Positions 1-9,799 of a stretch of 64,000 nt of DNA are shown in pieces (the stretch's first letter is position 1; each line of letters opens with the position of its first letter). The stretch covers positions 62,001 to 126,000 of the forward strand of contig NZ_FOXX01000010.1 in assembly GCF_900115845.1 (NCBI RefSeq), read 5' to 3'. Origin of the DNA: Priestia endophytica DSM 13796. GTDB lineage: Bacteria > Bacillota > Bacilli > Bacillales > Bacillaceae_H. The translations under genes and the position numbers were made by a program. The notes under the pieces were generated by a model, which was given only the letters and a program-made list of their open reading frames with translations, was not told the DNA's origin and searched no databases.

Positions 1-2397
1 ATGTTAACAAAAAAGTATTTATTGCATCATAAAAAAAGAACCTTACTTACGTTATTCGGAATTATTTTATCTATTGCACTTATTACTTCAATCGGAACAT
101 TCTTAATTAGCTATCAGCAATATTCTCTTGAAAAAACGAGAACTGAGTATGGTTCTTACCATCTAAAAATAGAGCATGTTAATATTCAATATGCTAAACG
201 TTTACAGGCAAACCCACAAGTTAAAAAAGTCGGTTTATCATCTCAACAAACTCTATTTTTTAACGATAAAAGTAAATTTCAACTTAAATCAATTGACATG
301 CAAGCCTATTCTATGTTGCCTTTCCATACTATCCATAAACAAAAGAATAATGGCCTAATTATGGAAGAATGGGCAGCAGCCAAATATAAAAAAGAAAGAA
401 ATATAAAAAAACCTGTAAACCTTATGGATGCCTCCGGATCAGAACATTCTTTTTATATACAAGAGATCGTAGAGAATAATCAAAGTCTTCGAGAAGACCA
501 AGATTTGCAAGCATTTAACGTTCATAAAACAATCCAAAAGACCAATGATATGGAAGTTTACGTTAAATTAGACGAACAGGCAAACTTTCAAGAAGTATAC
601 AACCAGGTTTTAACTTATATTCCCCAAAAAAATATTGAACTAAATTATCAATTAATTGATCTTGAATATTGGAGTAACACTGGAGATGGAAATGGCAATG
701 CGTTTAAATCTGTAATTTATATTTTGCCAACTATCATTGTTGTTATTGCAACGATAGCTTTTATTTTCAATACTTTTCAAATTAGTGTTGTAGAACGCAT
801 TCGTCATATAGGTTTATTAAAAACAGTAGGTGCTACAAAACGACAAATTCAAAAAATGATTGTATACGAAATGGCTCTTTTTGGGATAATCGGCATACCG
901 ATTGGTCTCCTATTAGGTGTTTTAGGGTTTTGGGCTATTTTAAGCGCTTATCAGTTCATGTTTGAAGAAAATGAACTTTCATTATTTTATTTCAAGATTA
1001 TTTTGTCTCCTACTGTTTTTATTCTAAGTAGTTTAATCGGATTATTATCCCTTATTATTTCAGGATTAATCCCATTAAAAATGGCAAGCAGAATATCTCC
1101 ATTAGGTACTATAAAAACCCCTATTAACCGTAATACTTTTAAAATTAAAAAGATAAATACGTTTATGCAAAATTGGATAAGTATTGAAACTGTTATGGCA
1201 ATAAGGAATATTAGACGTAACAAGTTAAGATCTCTAACTATTATATTTTCTCTGTCCTTCAGCGTCTTCTTATTTATTACTTTTTCAATTTTTTCTACTG
1301 AATTACTCGATATGGAGTTAAAGGAAAAAACAGATGAAGAGTTTCAACTTAATTTTTATGAGCCAGAGCCATTACCTACTGCGCTGTGGAGAGATTTAGA
1401 AAATATTTCAGAGGTACAAGAAAAGTACATTCATTATGAAAATTCCCCTGCTCAAATGTTACTCCCATCGTTGGCTTCAGATAAAATGAAAGTAAAAGGA
1501 AATCAAGTTGTAAATTTAGATGGAAAGTCGTTCTCCTCTATAAATTTAACAATTACCCCTCTTACTGATGAAAATAAAACGTTTTTAATGAAGAAGCTTA
1601 TAGATGGTTCATTAAATAAGAAAAAGGTAATTCAAGAGCAAGGAGTCATTTACATTCAAGCAAATAATAGCAAATCTTCGGTTCAAGTTGGGGATGAAGT
1701 TTACGTTCGGCTTCAAACTAATGACACAGATCGTTTAAGTGATGTGAAAAAGGTGAAAATATCAGGAATAGTTAAGCTCAATCAATTCGAGAATAAAATT
1801 ATGGCTTATCCTGAAGTCCTTTCTTTTATAAATAATCAAAAGGTAAATCGCATTTCACTTTTCTTAAATAGTAATAACAATGAAAAAAAGGTGGAAAAAA
1901 GATTAAATAAATTAGCAGTTCAATATCCTAATATCGATATTATTAATGAATTGAAAATTCAGCGCAATTTATCATCTTTGTATTTACAGATACAAATATT
2001 GCTCTATGGATTCCTCATTGTAATTGGCTTTATAGCAGTATTAAATATCTTTAACACTACCTTTATGAACATTATTCTGCGTAAAAGTGAATATGCGACT
2101 TTACAAGCTATCGGAATGTCTATAAAAAGCATAAGAAGGATGATTACAACAGAAGGCGTACTCTATGGGATTATAAGCGTTATGATAGGGAGTACTGTAG
2201 CAAAAGTTGCGGAAATTTTACTGTTTTTAAGTAGTGGAAATCCACAAGGGACAGGACATTTAAAACTATATATTACTTCTTGGTTTGGGATTTTAATCAT
2301 TTGTTATATCTCAGCGAGAGTTTCGTCACGAATACTCAAAAAGACCCAATGGAAGGGTACATTGCGAAATGAAGAAGAAACGGAGAGAGAAATATGA
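1..2397 (+). CDS. FtsX-type ABC transporter permease with two FtsX halves
   Basis: Integral membrane permease of the MacB/FtsX superfamily, likely exporting or sensing an antimicrobial peptide or lipid. At 798 residues it has an N-terminal TM near residues 14-36, an extracytoplasmic segment, three TMs around 237-370, a second inner TM near 405-430, a second outer domain, and three C-terminal TMs from about 665. That is two FtsX units. The reading frame begins at base 1, so the ribosome binding site and possibly a few codons lie outside the window. The partner ATPase is not visible and is expected just upstream. The stop overlaps the response-regulator start by four bases (ATGA), so translation is probably coupled. 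Exact substrate unknown. Confidence 0.85.
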   Translation: MLTKKYLLHHKKRTLLTLFGIILSIALITSIGTFLISYQQYSLEKTRTEYGSYHLKIEHVNIQYAKRLQANPQVKKVGLSSQQTLFFNDKSKFQLKSIDMQAYSMLPFHTIHKQKNNGLIMEEWAAAKYKKERNIKKPVNLMDASGSEHSFYIQEIVENNQSLREDQDLQAFNVHKTIQKTNDMEVYVKLDEQANFQEVYNQVLTYIPQKNIELNYQLIDLEYWSNTGDGNGNAFKSVIYILPTIIVVIATIAFIFNTFQISVVERIRHIGLLKTVGATKRQIQKMIVYEMALFGIIGIPIGLLLGVLGFWAILSAYQFMFEENELSLFYFKIILSPTVFILSSLIGLLSLIISGLIPLKMASRISPLGTIKTPINRNTFKIKKINTFMQNWISIETVMAIRNIRRNKLRSLTIIFSLSFSVFLFITFSIFSTELLDMELKEKTDEEFQLNFYEPEPLPTALWRDLENISEVQEKYIHYENSPAQMLLPSLASDKMKVKGNQVVNLDGKSFSSINLTITPLTDENKTFLMKKLIDGSLNKKKVIQEQGVIYIQANNSKSSVQVGDEVYVRLQTNDTDRLSDVKKVKISGIVKLNQFENKIMAYPEVLSFINNQKVNRISLFLNSNNNEKKVEKRLNKLAVQYPNIDIINELKIQRNLSSLYLQIQILLYGFLIVIGFIAVLNIFNTTFMNIILRKSEYATLQAIGMSIKSIRRMITTEGVLYGIISVMIGSTVAKVAEILLFLSSGNPQGTGHLKLYITSWFGILIICYISARVSSRILKKTQWKGTLRNEEETEREI

Positions 2398-3089
2398 CAC
2401 GAATACTATTACTAGAAGATGATGCCTCACTCGCGTTGGGGCTGGATTTTTCATTAAAAGAAGAAGGATATGATGTTACGCATGTAGAGTTGGTTCAAGA
2501 GTGTAAGGAAGTCTTTGAGAAAGAGGAGTCATTCGATTTAGCTCTTCTTGATGTTACACTTCCAGATGGAAATGGTTATGAAATGTGTAAATATATTCGG
2601 GAGCAATCTGATATCCCTATCATCTTTCTTACCGCAATGGATGATGAAGTAAATGTTGTACTTGGTCTAGATATTGGAGGCGATGATTATATTACAAAGC
2701 CCTTTAGAGTGAGAGAACTACTTTCACGTATTCGAGCCGTACTAAGAAGAAAAGGAAAAACTGATTCTGTTCATCTTTTAAAAAGCGGTTCAATTACTCT
2801 TGATATAGAACGTGCGCTATTGAAAAAAGATCGTGAAGAAATTCCCCTTTCCGCTCAAGAGTACAAGTTATTGCTAATATTGATGAACAACCCAGAAAAA
2901 ATATTAAGTAGGGAAAAAATCTTTGATTTACTTCTAGAAGGTGGAGGAGGATTTTTCGAAAATAATACATTATCGGTTTATATTAAAAGATTACGTGAGA
3001 AAATTGAGGACGAGATTGCTTATCCAGAGTATATTTTGACACATCGGGGGCTCGGGTATAAATGGAACAAACGAGTAATAAGAGAATAA
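2394..3089 (+). CDS. OmpR/PhoB-family response regulator
   Basis: Cytoplasmic DNA-binding response regulator of 231 residues. The receiver domain covers about residues 1-115, with an acidic pocket at E8-D10, phospho-acceptor Asp53 in LLDVTLPDG, the conserved Thr in FLTAMDD and the Lys in YITKPF. A winged-helix OmpR-type domain follows (about 130-228), ending in the usual THRGLGYKW. It overlaps the permease stop by four bases and the kinase start by 28 bases, so permease, regulator and kinase form one translationally coupled operon. By family precedent it activates the linked transporter genes. The target promoter would lie left of the window. Confidence 0.95.
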   Translation: MTRILLLEDDASLALGLDFSLKEEGYDVTHVELVQECKEVFEKEESFDLALLDVTLPDGNGYEMCKYIREQSDIPIIFLTAMDDEVNVVLGLDIGGDDYITKPFRVRELLSRIRAVLRRKGKTDSVHLLKSGSITLDIERALLKKDREEIPLSAQEYKLLLILMNNPEKILSREKIFDLLLEGGGGFFENNTLSVYIKRLREKIEDEIAYPEYILTHRGLGYKWNKRVIRE

Positions 3090-4333
3090 GTTTCTTTGAT
3101 TTATGGCAAAATCCTGAGATGAAAAGTATGCGGAGGTTTTTCCTTATTTTTTCACTTCTGTTTACTGTCATTATTGGGTATGGAACCTACTTTTTTGGCC
3201 AGCAGTTTAAAAATGAATATGTAGAGTCAAACGCTGCTATTACGGGTGCACTATTGAAACAACATCCAGAGCTTCAAGAAGATTTAATGGTCCTCCTTAC
3301 GAAAGATGTGAGCGAGGATGACAAGAGGATAGGAATGAAAATTCTACACGAACACGGAATTTCATCCGACCTTTCCATAGTGTTCTTCCCAAAATTAAAT
3401 GAGTTTTTTAACACGCTCATGATTTGTGCTATTTTTATTTTCCTATTATTTTTTGGTTGTTTAATAGGGGTACACTATTGGTTCTCAAAAAGAATATATA
3501 CTAAAATTCGCGGGCTAACATCCTATGCTGATCAAGTATTAGAAGGAAAATCTATTTCCTCACTTCCTGAAATTCGAGAAGGCGACATTTCAAAACTTTT
3601 ACATAGTTTTAATCGGATGCGTGTCGTAATTCAGGAAAACATCGCTGAGTTGAAGAAGGAAAAACGTTTTCTTGTACATTTAATGTCAGATATTTCTCAT
3701 CAATTGAAGACCCCTTTAGCCGCTTTAACCATGTATAACGACATTATGACCGAAAAAGAGCTGTCAAAAGATCAGCAATCTATGTTTTTAGAACAAGGAA
3801 GGCAACAGCTAGAACGAATGAATTGGCTTATACAGAGCCTTTTAAAGCTCGCCAAGCTAGATGTCGGTGCTATTCAATTTCAGAAAAAGAACGACTCCCT
3901 TGTTCGCACAATTGAAGGAAGTGTAAACATTTTAAAAGAACTTGCAATACAAAAAGGAGTTCAAGTAACAGTTTTAGAAGCACAAGATTATAATCTGAAA
4001 CACGACTCAGATTGGATGACAGAAGCATTAGTGAATGTCATTAAAAATGCTATCGAGCATACTCCAACAGGTAAAAATGTTTCAATTATGTTAGAAGAGA
4101 GTGATACTTTATGTAAGATACATATCCGTGATCAAGGAAACGGCATAGAACGTGATGAAATACGAAATATTTTCAAAAGGTTTTATCAAGGAAAGAAAAA
4201 CAAAAAGTCTGGATCTGTGGGCATTGGTCTCTCGTTAAGCAAGGCAATCGTTGAAGGACATAACGGAATTATTCAAGTTAAAAGTCAAATAGGCATAGGA
4301 ACAACCTTCACGTTTGTTTTTTCGAAAACCTAA
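3062..4333 (+). CDS. sensor histidine kinase (HisKA, extracytoplasmic sensor)
   Basis: Membrane histidine kinase of 423 residues. TM1 lies at about 25-46, an extracytoplasmic loop of about 70 residues follows, then TM2 at about 116-138, a HAMP-like linker, the HisKA box with His213 in SHQLKTP, and a HATPase domain with N box NVIKNAIEHTP, G1 DQGNGIE and G2 GSVGIGLSLSK. The loop makes it unlike the short intramembrane-sensing BceS kinases, so it is probably not the cognate sensor of the BceAB-like pair downstream. It overlaps the regulator gene by 28 bases. The signal is unknown; the linked permease suggests cell-envelope stress. Confidence 0.93.
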   Translation: MEQTSNKRISFFDLWQNPEMKSMRRFFLIFSLLFTVIIGYGTYFFGQQFKNEYVESNAAITGALLKQHPELQEDLMVLLTKDVSEDDKRIGMKILHEHGISSDLSIVFFPKLNEFFNTLMICAIFIFLLFFGCLIGVHYWFSKRIYTKIRGLTSYADQVLEGKSISSLPEIREGDISKLLHSFNRMRVVIQENIAELKKEKRFLVHLMSDISHQLKTPLAALTMYNDIMTEKELSKDQQSMFLEQGRQQLERMNWLIQSLLKLAKLDVGAIQFQKKNDSLVRTIEGSVNILKELAIQKGVQVTVLEAQDYNLKHDSDWMTEALVNVIKNAIEHTPTGKNVSIMLEESDTLCKIHIRDQGNGIERDEIRNIFKRFYQGKKNKKSGSVGIGLSLSKAIVEGHNGIIQVKSQIGIGTTFTFVFSKT

Positions 4334-4365
4334 AACTAGTCGTAAACAAAAACAAAAGGAAATGG

Positions 4366-4410
4366 AAAAAAGCAGGGATAACAAATAAGATTAAGTTATC
4401 CCTGCTTTTA
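4366..4410. terminator. bidirectional Rho-independent terminator
   Basis: Arms AGCAGGGATAAC and GTTATCCCTGCT are flanked by A and T runs on both sides. It lies between the convergent kinase and BceB-like genes and can stop transcription from either strand. Confidence 0.85.
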
Positions 4411-4435
4411 ATTTAATGAAGCTAATTACCCCATT

Positions 4436-6292
4436 TCATTCTTCACTACTTTTCGGAAGAACAATCCCTTTATATAATTGAACAGTAATCAAGTAATATA
4501 CAGCATATATAATTAGGAAAATAACAATTGGAAGCCAAACACGGAAGTAAGGATTAATTAAAATAAACGAGAAAATGTTCATCCCAATCAATACATGTGC
4601 AATTCCAATAAGAGCTGGAAATAAGAAAACTAAAAATATCTCCCTATATATGGACTTCGTTAACAATTCCTGACGCACTCCGATTTTTCGAAGCATTTGA
4701 TAACGCATAATATCTTTTGATGCACCTGAAAGAATCTTAAACATTAAACAGCTTGCCATCATGGCTAAGAAGGCAATTCCTAAAAAGAATCCCATAAACA
4801 CTGTCCCACTTGAAACCCCATAAAACATCTCATAAGTTGAGTATTTACTTCTCAGTTGCTCAGCGTCTATATTTTGATATTTATGGAGTTGTAAATCATC
4901 AAGTTTCTTCCATTGTTCTTTATAAGATTCAAAATCTCCTGTATTTCCGATGAAAACACTACCTTCTTTTCCTTGAATCTTTCTATAAATGTTCTCATCT
5001 ACAATTTTAATTTTGTGATCTGGATGTACATAATAAGGTTCAATCCCATTAAGGGCTTCTCGCCATTTGGTTGGAATTTGGACAGAACTGTTACTCTTTT
5101 CAATACTATCTTCTAACACCGACCTTGCTGGAAGGTTTTCAGAAATCGGCTTAAATTCATTAAAACCTTCTCTGCCTTCCTTGCTATGCACCAAAGGACG
5201 ATTTTTTTCTAAATCTTCTTTTAGATAATAGACATACTTATCATCTGTTTTATAACGATATTGATACTTTTGTTTAAATGTAATTTGATTTAAAATTTTA
5301 TTCTCTTGTGCTGTTGAGTTATGTATGACAACGTCATATATTTCCGATCCATTTGCCATAAGCAGAACATTATTTTTAAATGCCATCCCAGCCGAAATCG
5401 CTCCCGCTCCAAGAGCAACTAACATGGCTACAGTTGCTAATACTTTTGTTAAACTATTAATACGAAAATTTAGCTGAGCAAATGTAAAAGCATTTATTCC
5501 CTTTTCTCTCAGCTTTTTATTGTTCTTCAGCTTTTTAATAAGGAAAGGAAGAAGTGAAATAAAAAGCAGATACGTCCCTGAAGTAGTTGCACTTAATGCA
5601 ATGATGATTCCAACTTCTTTAAGTACATCCATCTTGATCATAGAAGTGTAACCAATAGCTAATAAAATAAATGCTAGAAATGAGCCAATAACATTCTTTT
5701 TTCCTTTCATATAAACACGTTCTATTTGCGTTTCTGAATGAACAAGTTGCAATACGGTTACACGTGAAAGTTTTATACTATTCATCATAGCTGATAAAGT
5801 AAATATGATAAGGAAAAAGATACTTGTTATAGTCATAGATGGGATATAAAATGCATGGTATCCCCCTCCGGTAAATTCTAGCTGGTTCATGAGTAGCTGA
5901 CCAATTCCTTGTGCAAGCCCAATGCCTAGGACAATTCCAATGAAAAGAGAGACGATTCCTAAAACGATGGTTTCAATAAACATAAGTATTGTAATTTTAT
6001 GTTTTTTGGCCCCTAACATCATATACATTCCAAACTCCTTTTGCCGTAACGACAGCAAGAATGAGTTGGCATATAAAATATAGAAGAACGTAATAACTGC
6101 TAGTAAAAATGAACCGGCATGAAAAACGAATCCAATAGACTGAATGATAGAATTCCCTTCAATAAAAGCTTTATTCAATGCTAGTGTTTGAAATAAATAA
6201 AATATCGAAATAGACATTACAAGTCCAGCTAGTAACACAATATAATCTTTTAGTTTACTTTTCATTCCGGACACGGAAAGCTTAAATAACAT
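4436..6292 (-). CDS. BceB-like ABC transporter permease
   Basis: Bacitracin/peptide-resistance type permease of 618 residues. It shows N-terminal TMs at about 18-38 and 55-75, an FtsX segment around 105-180, further TMs to about 310, a large extracytoplasmic domain of roughly 200 residues (about 315-510), and three C-terminal TMs. That architecture is typical of BceB/VraG proteins, which work with a BceA ATPase to remove peptides from lipid II-cycle targets and to signal to BceS. It starts 16 bases after the ATPase gene with ribosome site AAGG. Slightly shorter than B. subtilis BceB. The specific antibiotic cannot be read from sequence. Confidence 0.88.
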   Translation of the reverse strand: MLFKLSVSGMKSKLKDYIVLLAGLVMSISIFYLFQTLALNKAFIEGNSIIQSIGFVFHAGSFLLAVITFFYILYANSFLLSLRQKEFGMYMMLGAKKHKITILMFIETIVLGIVSLFIGIVLGIGLAQGIGQLLMNQLEFTGGGYHAFYIPSMTITSIFFLIIFTLSAMMNSIKLSRVTVLQLVHSETQIERVYMKGKKNVIGSFLAFILLAIGYTSMIKMDVLKEVGIIIALSATTSGTYLLFISLLPFLIKKLKNNKKLREKGINAFTFAQLNFRINSLTKVLATVAMLVALGAGAISAGMAFKNNVLLMANGSEIYDVVIHNSTAQENKILNQITFKQKYQYRYKTDDKYVYYLKEDLEKNRPLVHSKEGREGFNEFKPISENLPARSVLEDSIEKSNSSVQIPTKWREALNGIEPYYVHPDHKIKIVDENIYRKIQGKEGSVFIGNTGDFESYKEQWKKLDDLQLHKYQNIDAEQLRSKYSTYEMFYGVSSGTVFMGFFLGIAFLAMMASCLMFKILSGASKDIMRYQMLRKIGVRQELLTKSIYREIFLVFLFPALIGIAHVLIGMNIFSFILINPYFRVWLPIVIFLIIYAVYYLITVQLYKGIVLPKSSEE

Positions 6293-6308
6293 GTTTGTAC
6301 CTTCTTTC

Positions 6309-7070
6309 TTATACTTTTTGTGTTCCTATATTAGCTAACACATCTAAAATTTCTTTATAGAATACTTCACGTGAAGCAGTCCGATGGATTTCTTTATACA
6401 ATTCACCATCTTGTATAAACAAAATGCGTTTGCAGTAACTTGCGCTAAACGGATCATGTGTAACCATCAAAATGGAAACGTCTTGATCTTCATTTAAATT
6501 TGCCATTGCTTCTAATAAACTAGTGGCATTTTTAGAGTCAAGAGCTCCAGTTGGCTCATCTCCTAGGATAAGAGCTGGTTCATGAACAAGCGCCCTTGCA
6601 GCTGCAGCACGCTGTTTTTGTCCACCAGAAATCTCTGAAGGATATTTTTTTAAAATTGCTGAAATCCCTAGCATTTCAGCAACTTTTTCGACTTTAGGGC
6701 CAATGTGACGAGAAGCAACACTTTGTAAAGAAAGAGGCAATGCAATATTTTCATATATAGATAGATTATCTAATAGATTAAAGTCTTGAAAAATAAACCC
6801 GAGTCTTTGAGAACGGAAATCAGATAGCTCCCCTTGCTTCATTTGTGTAATATCTTTTCCTTCAATTTGAATACTGCCATCTGTAACTTGATCCAATGTC
6901 GAGATTACATTTAACAATGTCGTTTTTCCGGAACCAGAAGGACCCATAATTCCAACAAATTCACCTTCTTGAATCGATAATGACACGCCTTTTAAGGCTT
7001 GGAATTGATTTTCACCTTTTTTACCATATACTTTTTTGACATTTTTCACGTCTACAACTGATGCTTTCAT
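6309..7070 (-). CDS. BceA-like ABC transporter ATPase
   Basis: Cytoplasmic ATPase of 253 residues from the MacB/LolD/BceA group. Walker A is GPSGSGKT at 43-50, the signature is SGGQKQR, Walker B is ALILGDEP followed by the family-typical TGALDS, and the H-loop is MVTHD. It should energise the BceB-like permease 16 bases downstream. The start follows GGAGGATAAAA. It lies 38 bases behind the DUF418 gene, so the three genes look like one operon read from the promoter near 8.2 kb. Confidence 0.93.
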   Translation of the reverse strand: MKASVVDVKNVKKVYGKKGENQFQALKGVSLSIQEGEFVGIMGPSGSGKTTLLNVISTLDQVTDGSIQIEGKDITQMKQGELSDFRSQRLGFIFQDFNLLDNLSIYENIALPLSLQSVASRHIGPKVEKVAEMLGISAILKKYPSEISGGQKQRAAAARALVHEPALILGDEPTGALDSKNATSLLEAMANLNEDQDVSILMVTHDPFSASYCKRILFIQDGELYKEIHRTASREVFYKEILDVLANIGTQKV

Positions 7071-7108
7071 TTTTTATCCTCCAATTTTTCTTTTTATTTA
7101 GCTATCCT

Positions 7109-8140
7109 TCATTTTTTAATGAGGAAAGGCCCAATTTTCCAATACGTCACAATTCTCCAAATCCACTCCAGAGGCCCCATTCTAAATAATCGTAGCCAAA
7201 TGAAACTGAAAACGATTTGAATTACGTAAATAGCTAAACATATATATAGTGATTGCATATACGTAATAGCTGAGACAGACTTGAATAATAAGTTTCCTGC
7301 TAGTAAAATAAATGCTGTTTGTCCAAGATAATTGGTTAACGCCATACGGCCGTAATATTTGAGTGGTGATAGTAATATTCTTACCATCTTTATTTGCAAC
7401 AAGAGTAGCAGTAATCCCACGTAAAAAGCTGAAATAATGGGCCCGACTGTCACACCCATTTTTAAAAATTCACTAGCTTGATCCATTGTCCCATCTTCAG
7501 AATATAAAATCATATTTTGAAAAGGAGAGTGAGGGATTAAACTATATTGGATAACCAATCCAATTAGACTTATCATGAACATCACTGCTGTGAAAACAAA
7601 TACTTTCTTTGTTTTTTGTGATAAGTTTTCAAATACTCTATACTGTCCTACAGAAAGACCTAATAAAATAAGTGGAAAAGTTAGGAGTAATTTGTCTCCC
7701 ATAAGTCCAAACCAGCTCAATAAAATTACACTCAGAGCCAAATTAATATGCTTGTGCACCTTATAGAAGGGCATCACAATGAAGCCGCAAATTGCATAAT
7801 ACTTTAATGCTTCTCCTGGCTGGAATATAGAATGTATTGCTCCAAAGGCCAATAATACAATAATTCTGCGTAAAAATAGAATATAGCCATTCTTTCCTTT
7901 TTCCTTTGCGCGAGTAATAAAAATGTAGAACCCCACTCCAAATAGAAATGAAAACATGGAATAAAAGCGACCTTCTACAAATAGGTATAAAAATCGTTGA
8001 TAGCTTACATCGGGTGTATGTGGTGCTGGAATATTTATATCAAGAAGAGCAAGAATATTGACTAAAATAATGCCCAGCAATGCAAAACCTCGAATATAAT
8101 CAAGTGACTCAATTCTTGGGTTTATAGTATTCCTTTCCAT
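7109..8140 (-). CDS. DUF418 family membrane protein (YeiB-like)
   Basis: Polytopic membrane protein of 343 residues. The N-terminus RIESLDYIRGFALLGIILVN is characteristic of the YeiB/DUF418 group, related to heparan-alpha-glucosaminide acyltransferase-like proteins. About nine hydrophobic segments follow. Its biochemical role is unknown. I chose the ATG at 8138-8140 because an AAGGAG site sits nine bases before it; a longer frame to 8200 lacks such a site. It is the first gene of an operon with the BceAB-like transporter, which suggests an envelope-modifying accessory role in peptide resistance. That role is inference. Confidence 0.85.
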   Translation of the reverse strand: MERNTINPRIESLDYIRGFALLGIILVNILALLDINIPAPHTPDVSYQRFLYLFVEGRFYSMFSFLFGVGFYIFITRAKEKGKNGYILFLRRIIVLLAFGAIHSIFQPGEALKYYAICGFIVMPFYKVHKHINLALSVILLSWFGLMGDKLLLTFPLILLGLSVGQYRVFENLSQKTKKVFVFTAVMFMISLIGLVIQYSLIPHSPFQNMILYSEDGTMDQASEFLKMGVTVGPIISAFYVGLLLLLLQIKMVRILLSPLKYYGRMALTNYLGQTAFILLAGNLLFKSVSAITYMQSLYICLAIYVIQIVFSFIWLRLFRMGPLEWIWRIVTYWKIGPFLIKK

Positions 8141-8225
8141 GCAACAACGCTCCTTGTCAGTATTTCCTTTACCGATCTTACAAAAAAAGATTAAAAACAC
8201 CTATTGTTTTAACTTACAAAGTCTC

Positions 8226-8239
8226 TTACATTTTTGTAA
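8226..8239 (-). promoter_or_regulatory. BceR-type operator for the DUF418-BceAB operon
   Basis: TTACA-TTTT-TGTAA is a perfect inverted repeat that fits the published BceR consensus TNACA-N4-TGTAA. In the minus direction it is followed by a possible -35 TTGTAA, a 17-base spacer and a weak TTTTAA -10, then the DUF418 ribosome site. A second CTTACA half-site lies beside it at 8213-8218. The matching BceR/BceS genes are not in this window. Confidence 0.75.
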
Positions 8240-8291
8240 GATATAAAAAAAGGAGAGTAAGGGAATAAATTCGCGCACAACATATTTACAT

Positions 8292-8341
8292 AAGAAAAAA
8301 CGCTGCAACCCTTATTCTTATGGTTTGCAACGTTTTTTCTT
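8292..8341. terminator. hairpin with flanking A/T tracts
   Basis: Inverted repeat AAGAAAAAACG..TGCAA with its near-perfect complement TTGCAACGTTTTTTCTT. It lies upstream of the DUF418 promoter on the minus strand, so it may insulate that operon. No adjacent gene clearly ends into it. Confidence 0.55.
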
Positions 8342-8521
8342 AGAGTAGAGATACAATATTCCCCTTCTCCATCATCTACACTTTATAACAATGTATATTT
8401 CTAACATATCCTTATAAAAAGGTCACAGATCTTACATATAATTTTTATGAATTAGAGGCTCTGTTTTACCTTATAAAATATAATTTTTTAATCTCGACAA
8501 TTTATCTTCACCACAATAAAT

Positions 8522-8570
8522 AGGCACAAACTTCTTGATAAACAAGGAATCTGTGCCTTCTCTTTCTTTT
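8522..8570 (+). terminator. hairpin of the recurring AGGCACA/TGTGCCT type
   Basis: AGGCACA and TGTGCCT arms with extended imperfect pairing are followed by a pyrimidine/T tract. Similar stem-loops occur near 15.36, 25.31, 26.47 and 27.2 kb. No plus-strand gene precedes it, so its job may be different. On the minus strand it lies beyond the end of the EamA gene. Confidence 0.45.
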
Positions 8571-8760
8571 CTATGCAGTTTTTTCGTTTCTTATTTGATT
8601 AATTATAGTAGAAATTTCTTTATAAATGGTTAATAGTTCTGTTGTACATTACTCACTTTTATATCTGCCTCAATATTTAATTAAGCATCTATTAATTTTA
8701 GAAGAGCTCTTGCTCATTTATGGATATCGTATAATTCGTCATCAAAACAAGAGTAAGAAA

Positions 8761-9681
8761 CTATGCCTTTTTATTGATTCTGCCCCTTACACCAACAAAA
8801 TTTGTCCCCACAACACCAATGATAATGATAATTCCACCAATTAAGTGATAGAAGTGGAACGTTTCTTGTAAAAATAAGACGCCAGCTACAATTGTAATTA
8901 GCGTAGCAACATTACTAAAAACACTCATTTTGGCTGCTTTGATTTTGGACAAAGCAAAATTTGAAAGATATGAGGTAACAAGCGATGATAATATTCCTAA
9001 ATACAAAATAGCTAATACAAAGTCCAAATGTAAAAATGGTTGAAAAAATTCACCCATTGTTCCTTCTATCATACGACTTCCAATCGCCATACTATTAAAC
9101 ACAACAAAACCAAATAATGTCATAACATACGTTATGGTTAATAAGGAATAGTGTTGTGTAAGCTTTCTTGCAAAAACATTATATAAGGCAGAAGCAATAG
9201 AGGAAACAATAATAAGTGCACTTCCGACTAAATTGGCTGTTTTAGCTCCTGTCCCATTCATCACAAGTAAGTAAATGACGCCAATCACTGATAAACATAT
9301 AAAAACAAGCTGCACACGTTTCGCTCTCTCCTTCAAAATTACAATAGCAAATAGCAATGTGAAAATAGGTATCGTAGCTTGTATAATTCCAGCTTCTGAA
9401 GAAGATGTCCTAGCTAAACCAAATATTTGAAAAGCGAAAAATAGCATTGGATATAATAGTGCTAAAGGTAGGATTCTAGTGATATCTCTCCAATGTATCT
9501 TTAATTTATTTTTAGTGAATTGTATAAAAATCGTCGCTCCAATAAATGCAATTGTAAAGCGATGAGCAAGTGTGTCTAATGGTGTAGCCACCACCAAAGT
9601 CATTTTAACAAACATAAATGATAGCCCAATAATAAATGCATAAGCTATCGCAGCAATATAAGCTTTACTTTTTTCAGTCAT
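8761..9681 (-). CDS. EamA/DMT-family exporter
   Basis: Drug/metabolite transporter family protein of 306 residues with about ten TM helices arranged as two EamA repeats (about 10-140 and 155-295). Family members export amino acids, drugs or related metabolites. It is transcribed divergently from a MocR-type regulator 118 bases away. B. subtilis has the same arrangement in ydfC-ydfD and ycxC-ycxD, so the exporter is probably controlled by that regulator. The start follows AGAAGGAG. Substrate unknown. Confidence 0.9.
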   Translation of the reverse strand: MTEKSKAYIAAIAYAFIIGLSFMFVKMTLVVATPLDTLAHRFTIAFIGATIFIQFTKNKLKIHWRDITRILPLALLYPMLFFAFQIFGLARTSSSEAGIIQATIPIFTLLFAIVILKERAKRVQLVFICLSVIGVIYLLVMNGTGAKTANLVGSALIIVSSIASALYNVFARKLTQHYSLLTITYVMTLFGFVVFNSMAIGSRMIEGTMGEFFQPFLHLDFVLAILYLGILSSLVTSYLSNFALSKIKAAKMSVFSNVATLITIVAGVLFLQETFHFYHLIGGIIIIIGVVGTNFVGVRGRINKKA

Positions 9682-9764
9682 ACAAATTACTCCTTCTATT
9701 TTTTATCCGATCGATACATCCATCATAATCAATCTTAGAACTTTTTGCGATATAATAAATATGC

Positions 9765-9782
9765 ATCTGTACCGATACAGAT
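9765..9782. promoter_or_regulatory. near-perfect palindromic operator in the EamA/MocR divergent promoter
   Basis: ATCTGTACCGATACAGAT reads as an 18-base palindrome with one central mismatch pair. A partial copy, CGATACA, recurs in direct orientation 61 bases away at 9712-9718. A TATAAT lies at 9751-9756. MocR proteins such as GabR and PdxR bind paired sites, so this is a plausible binding region. Confidence 0.6.
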
Positions 9783-9799
9783 AATAAAGGAGGCTTCAT

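Noticed and set aside
1-2397. Treating the first gene as certainly complete at its 5' end
   Set aside because: The ATG is the first base of the window; the true start may lie farther left.
3062-4333. Kinase as the cognate BceS of the BceAB-like transporter
   Set aside because: BceS kinases are shorter with almost no extracytoplasmic loop; this one has a loop of about 70 residues.
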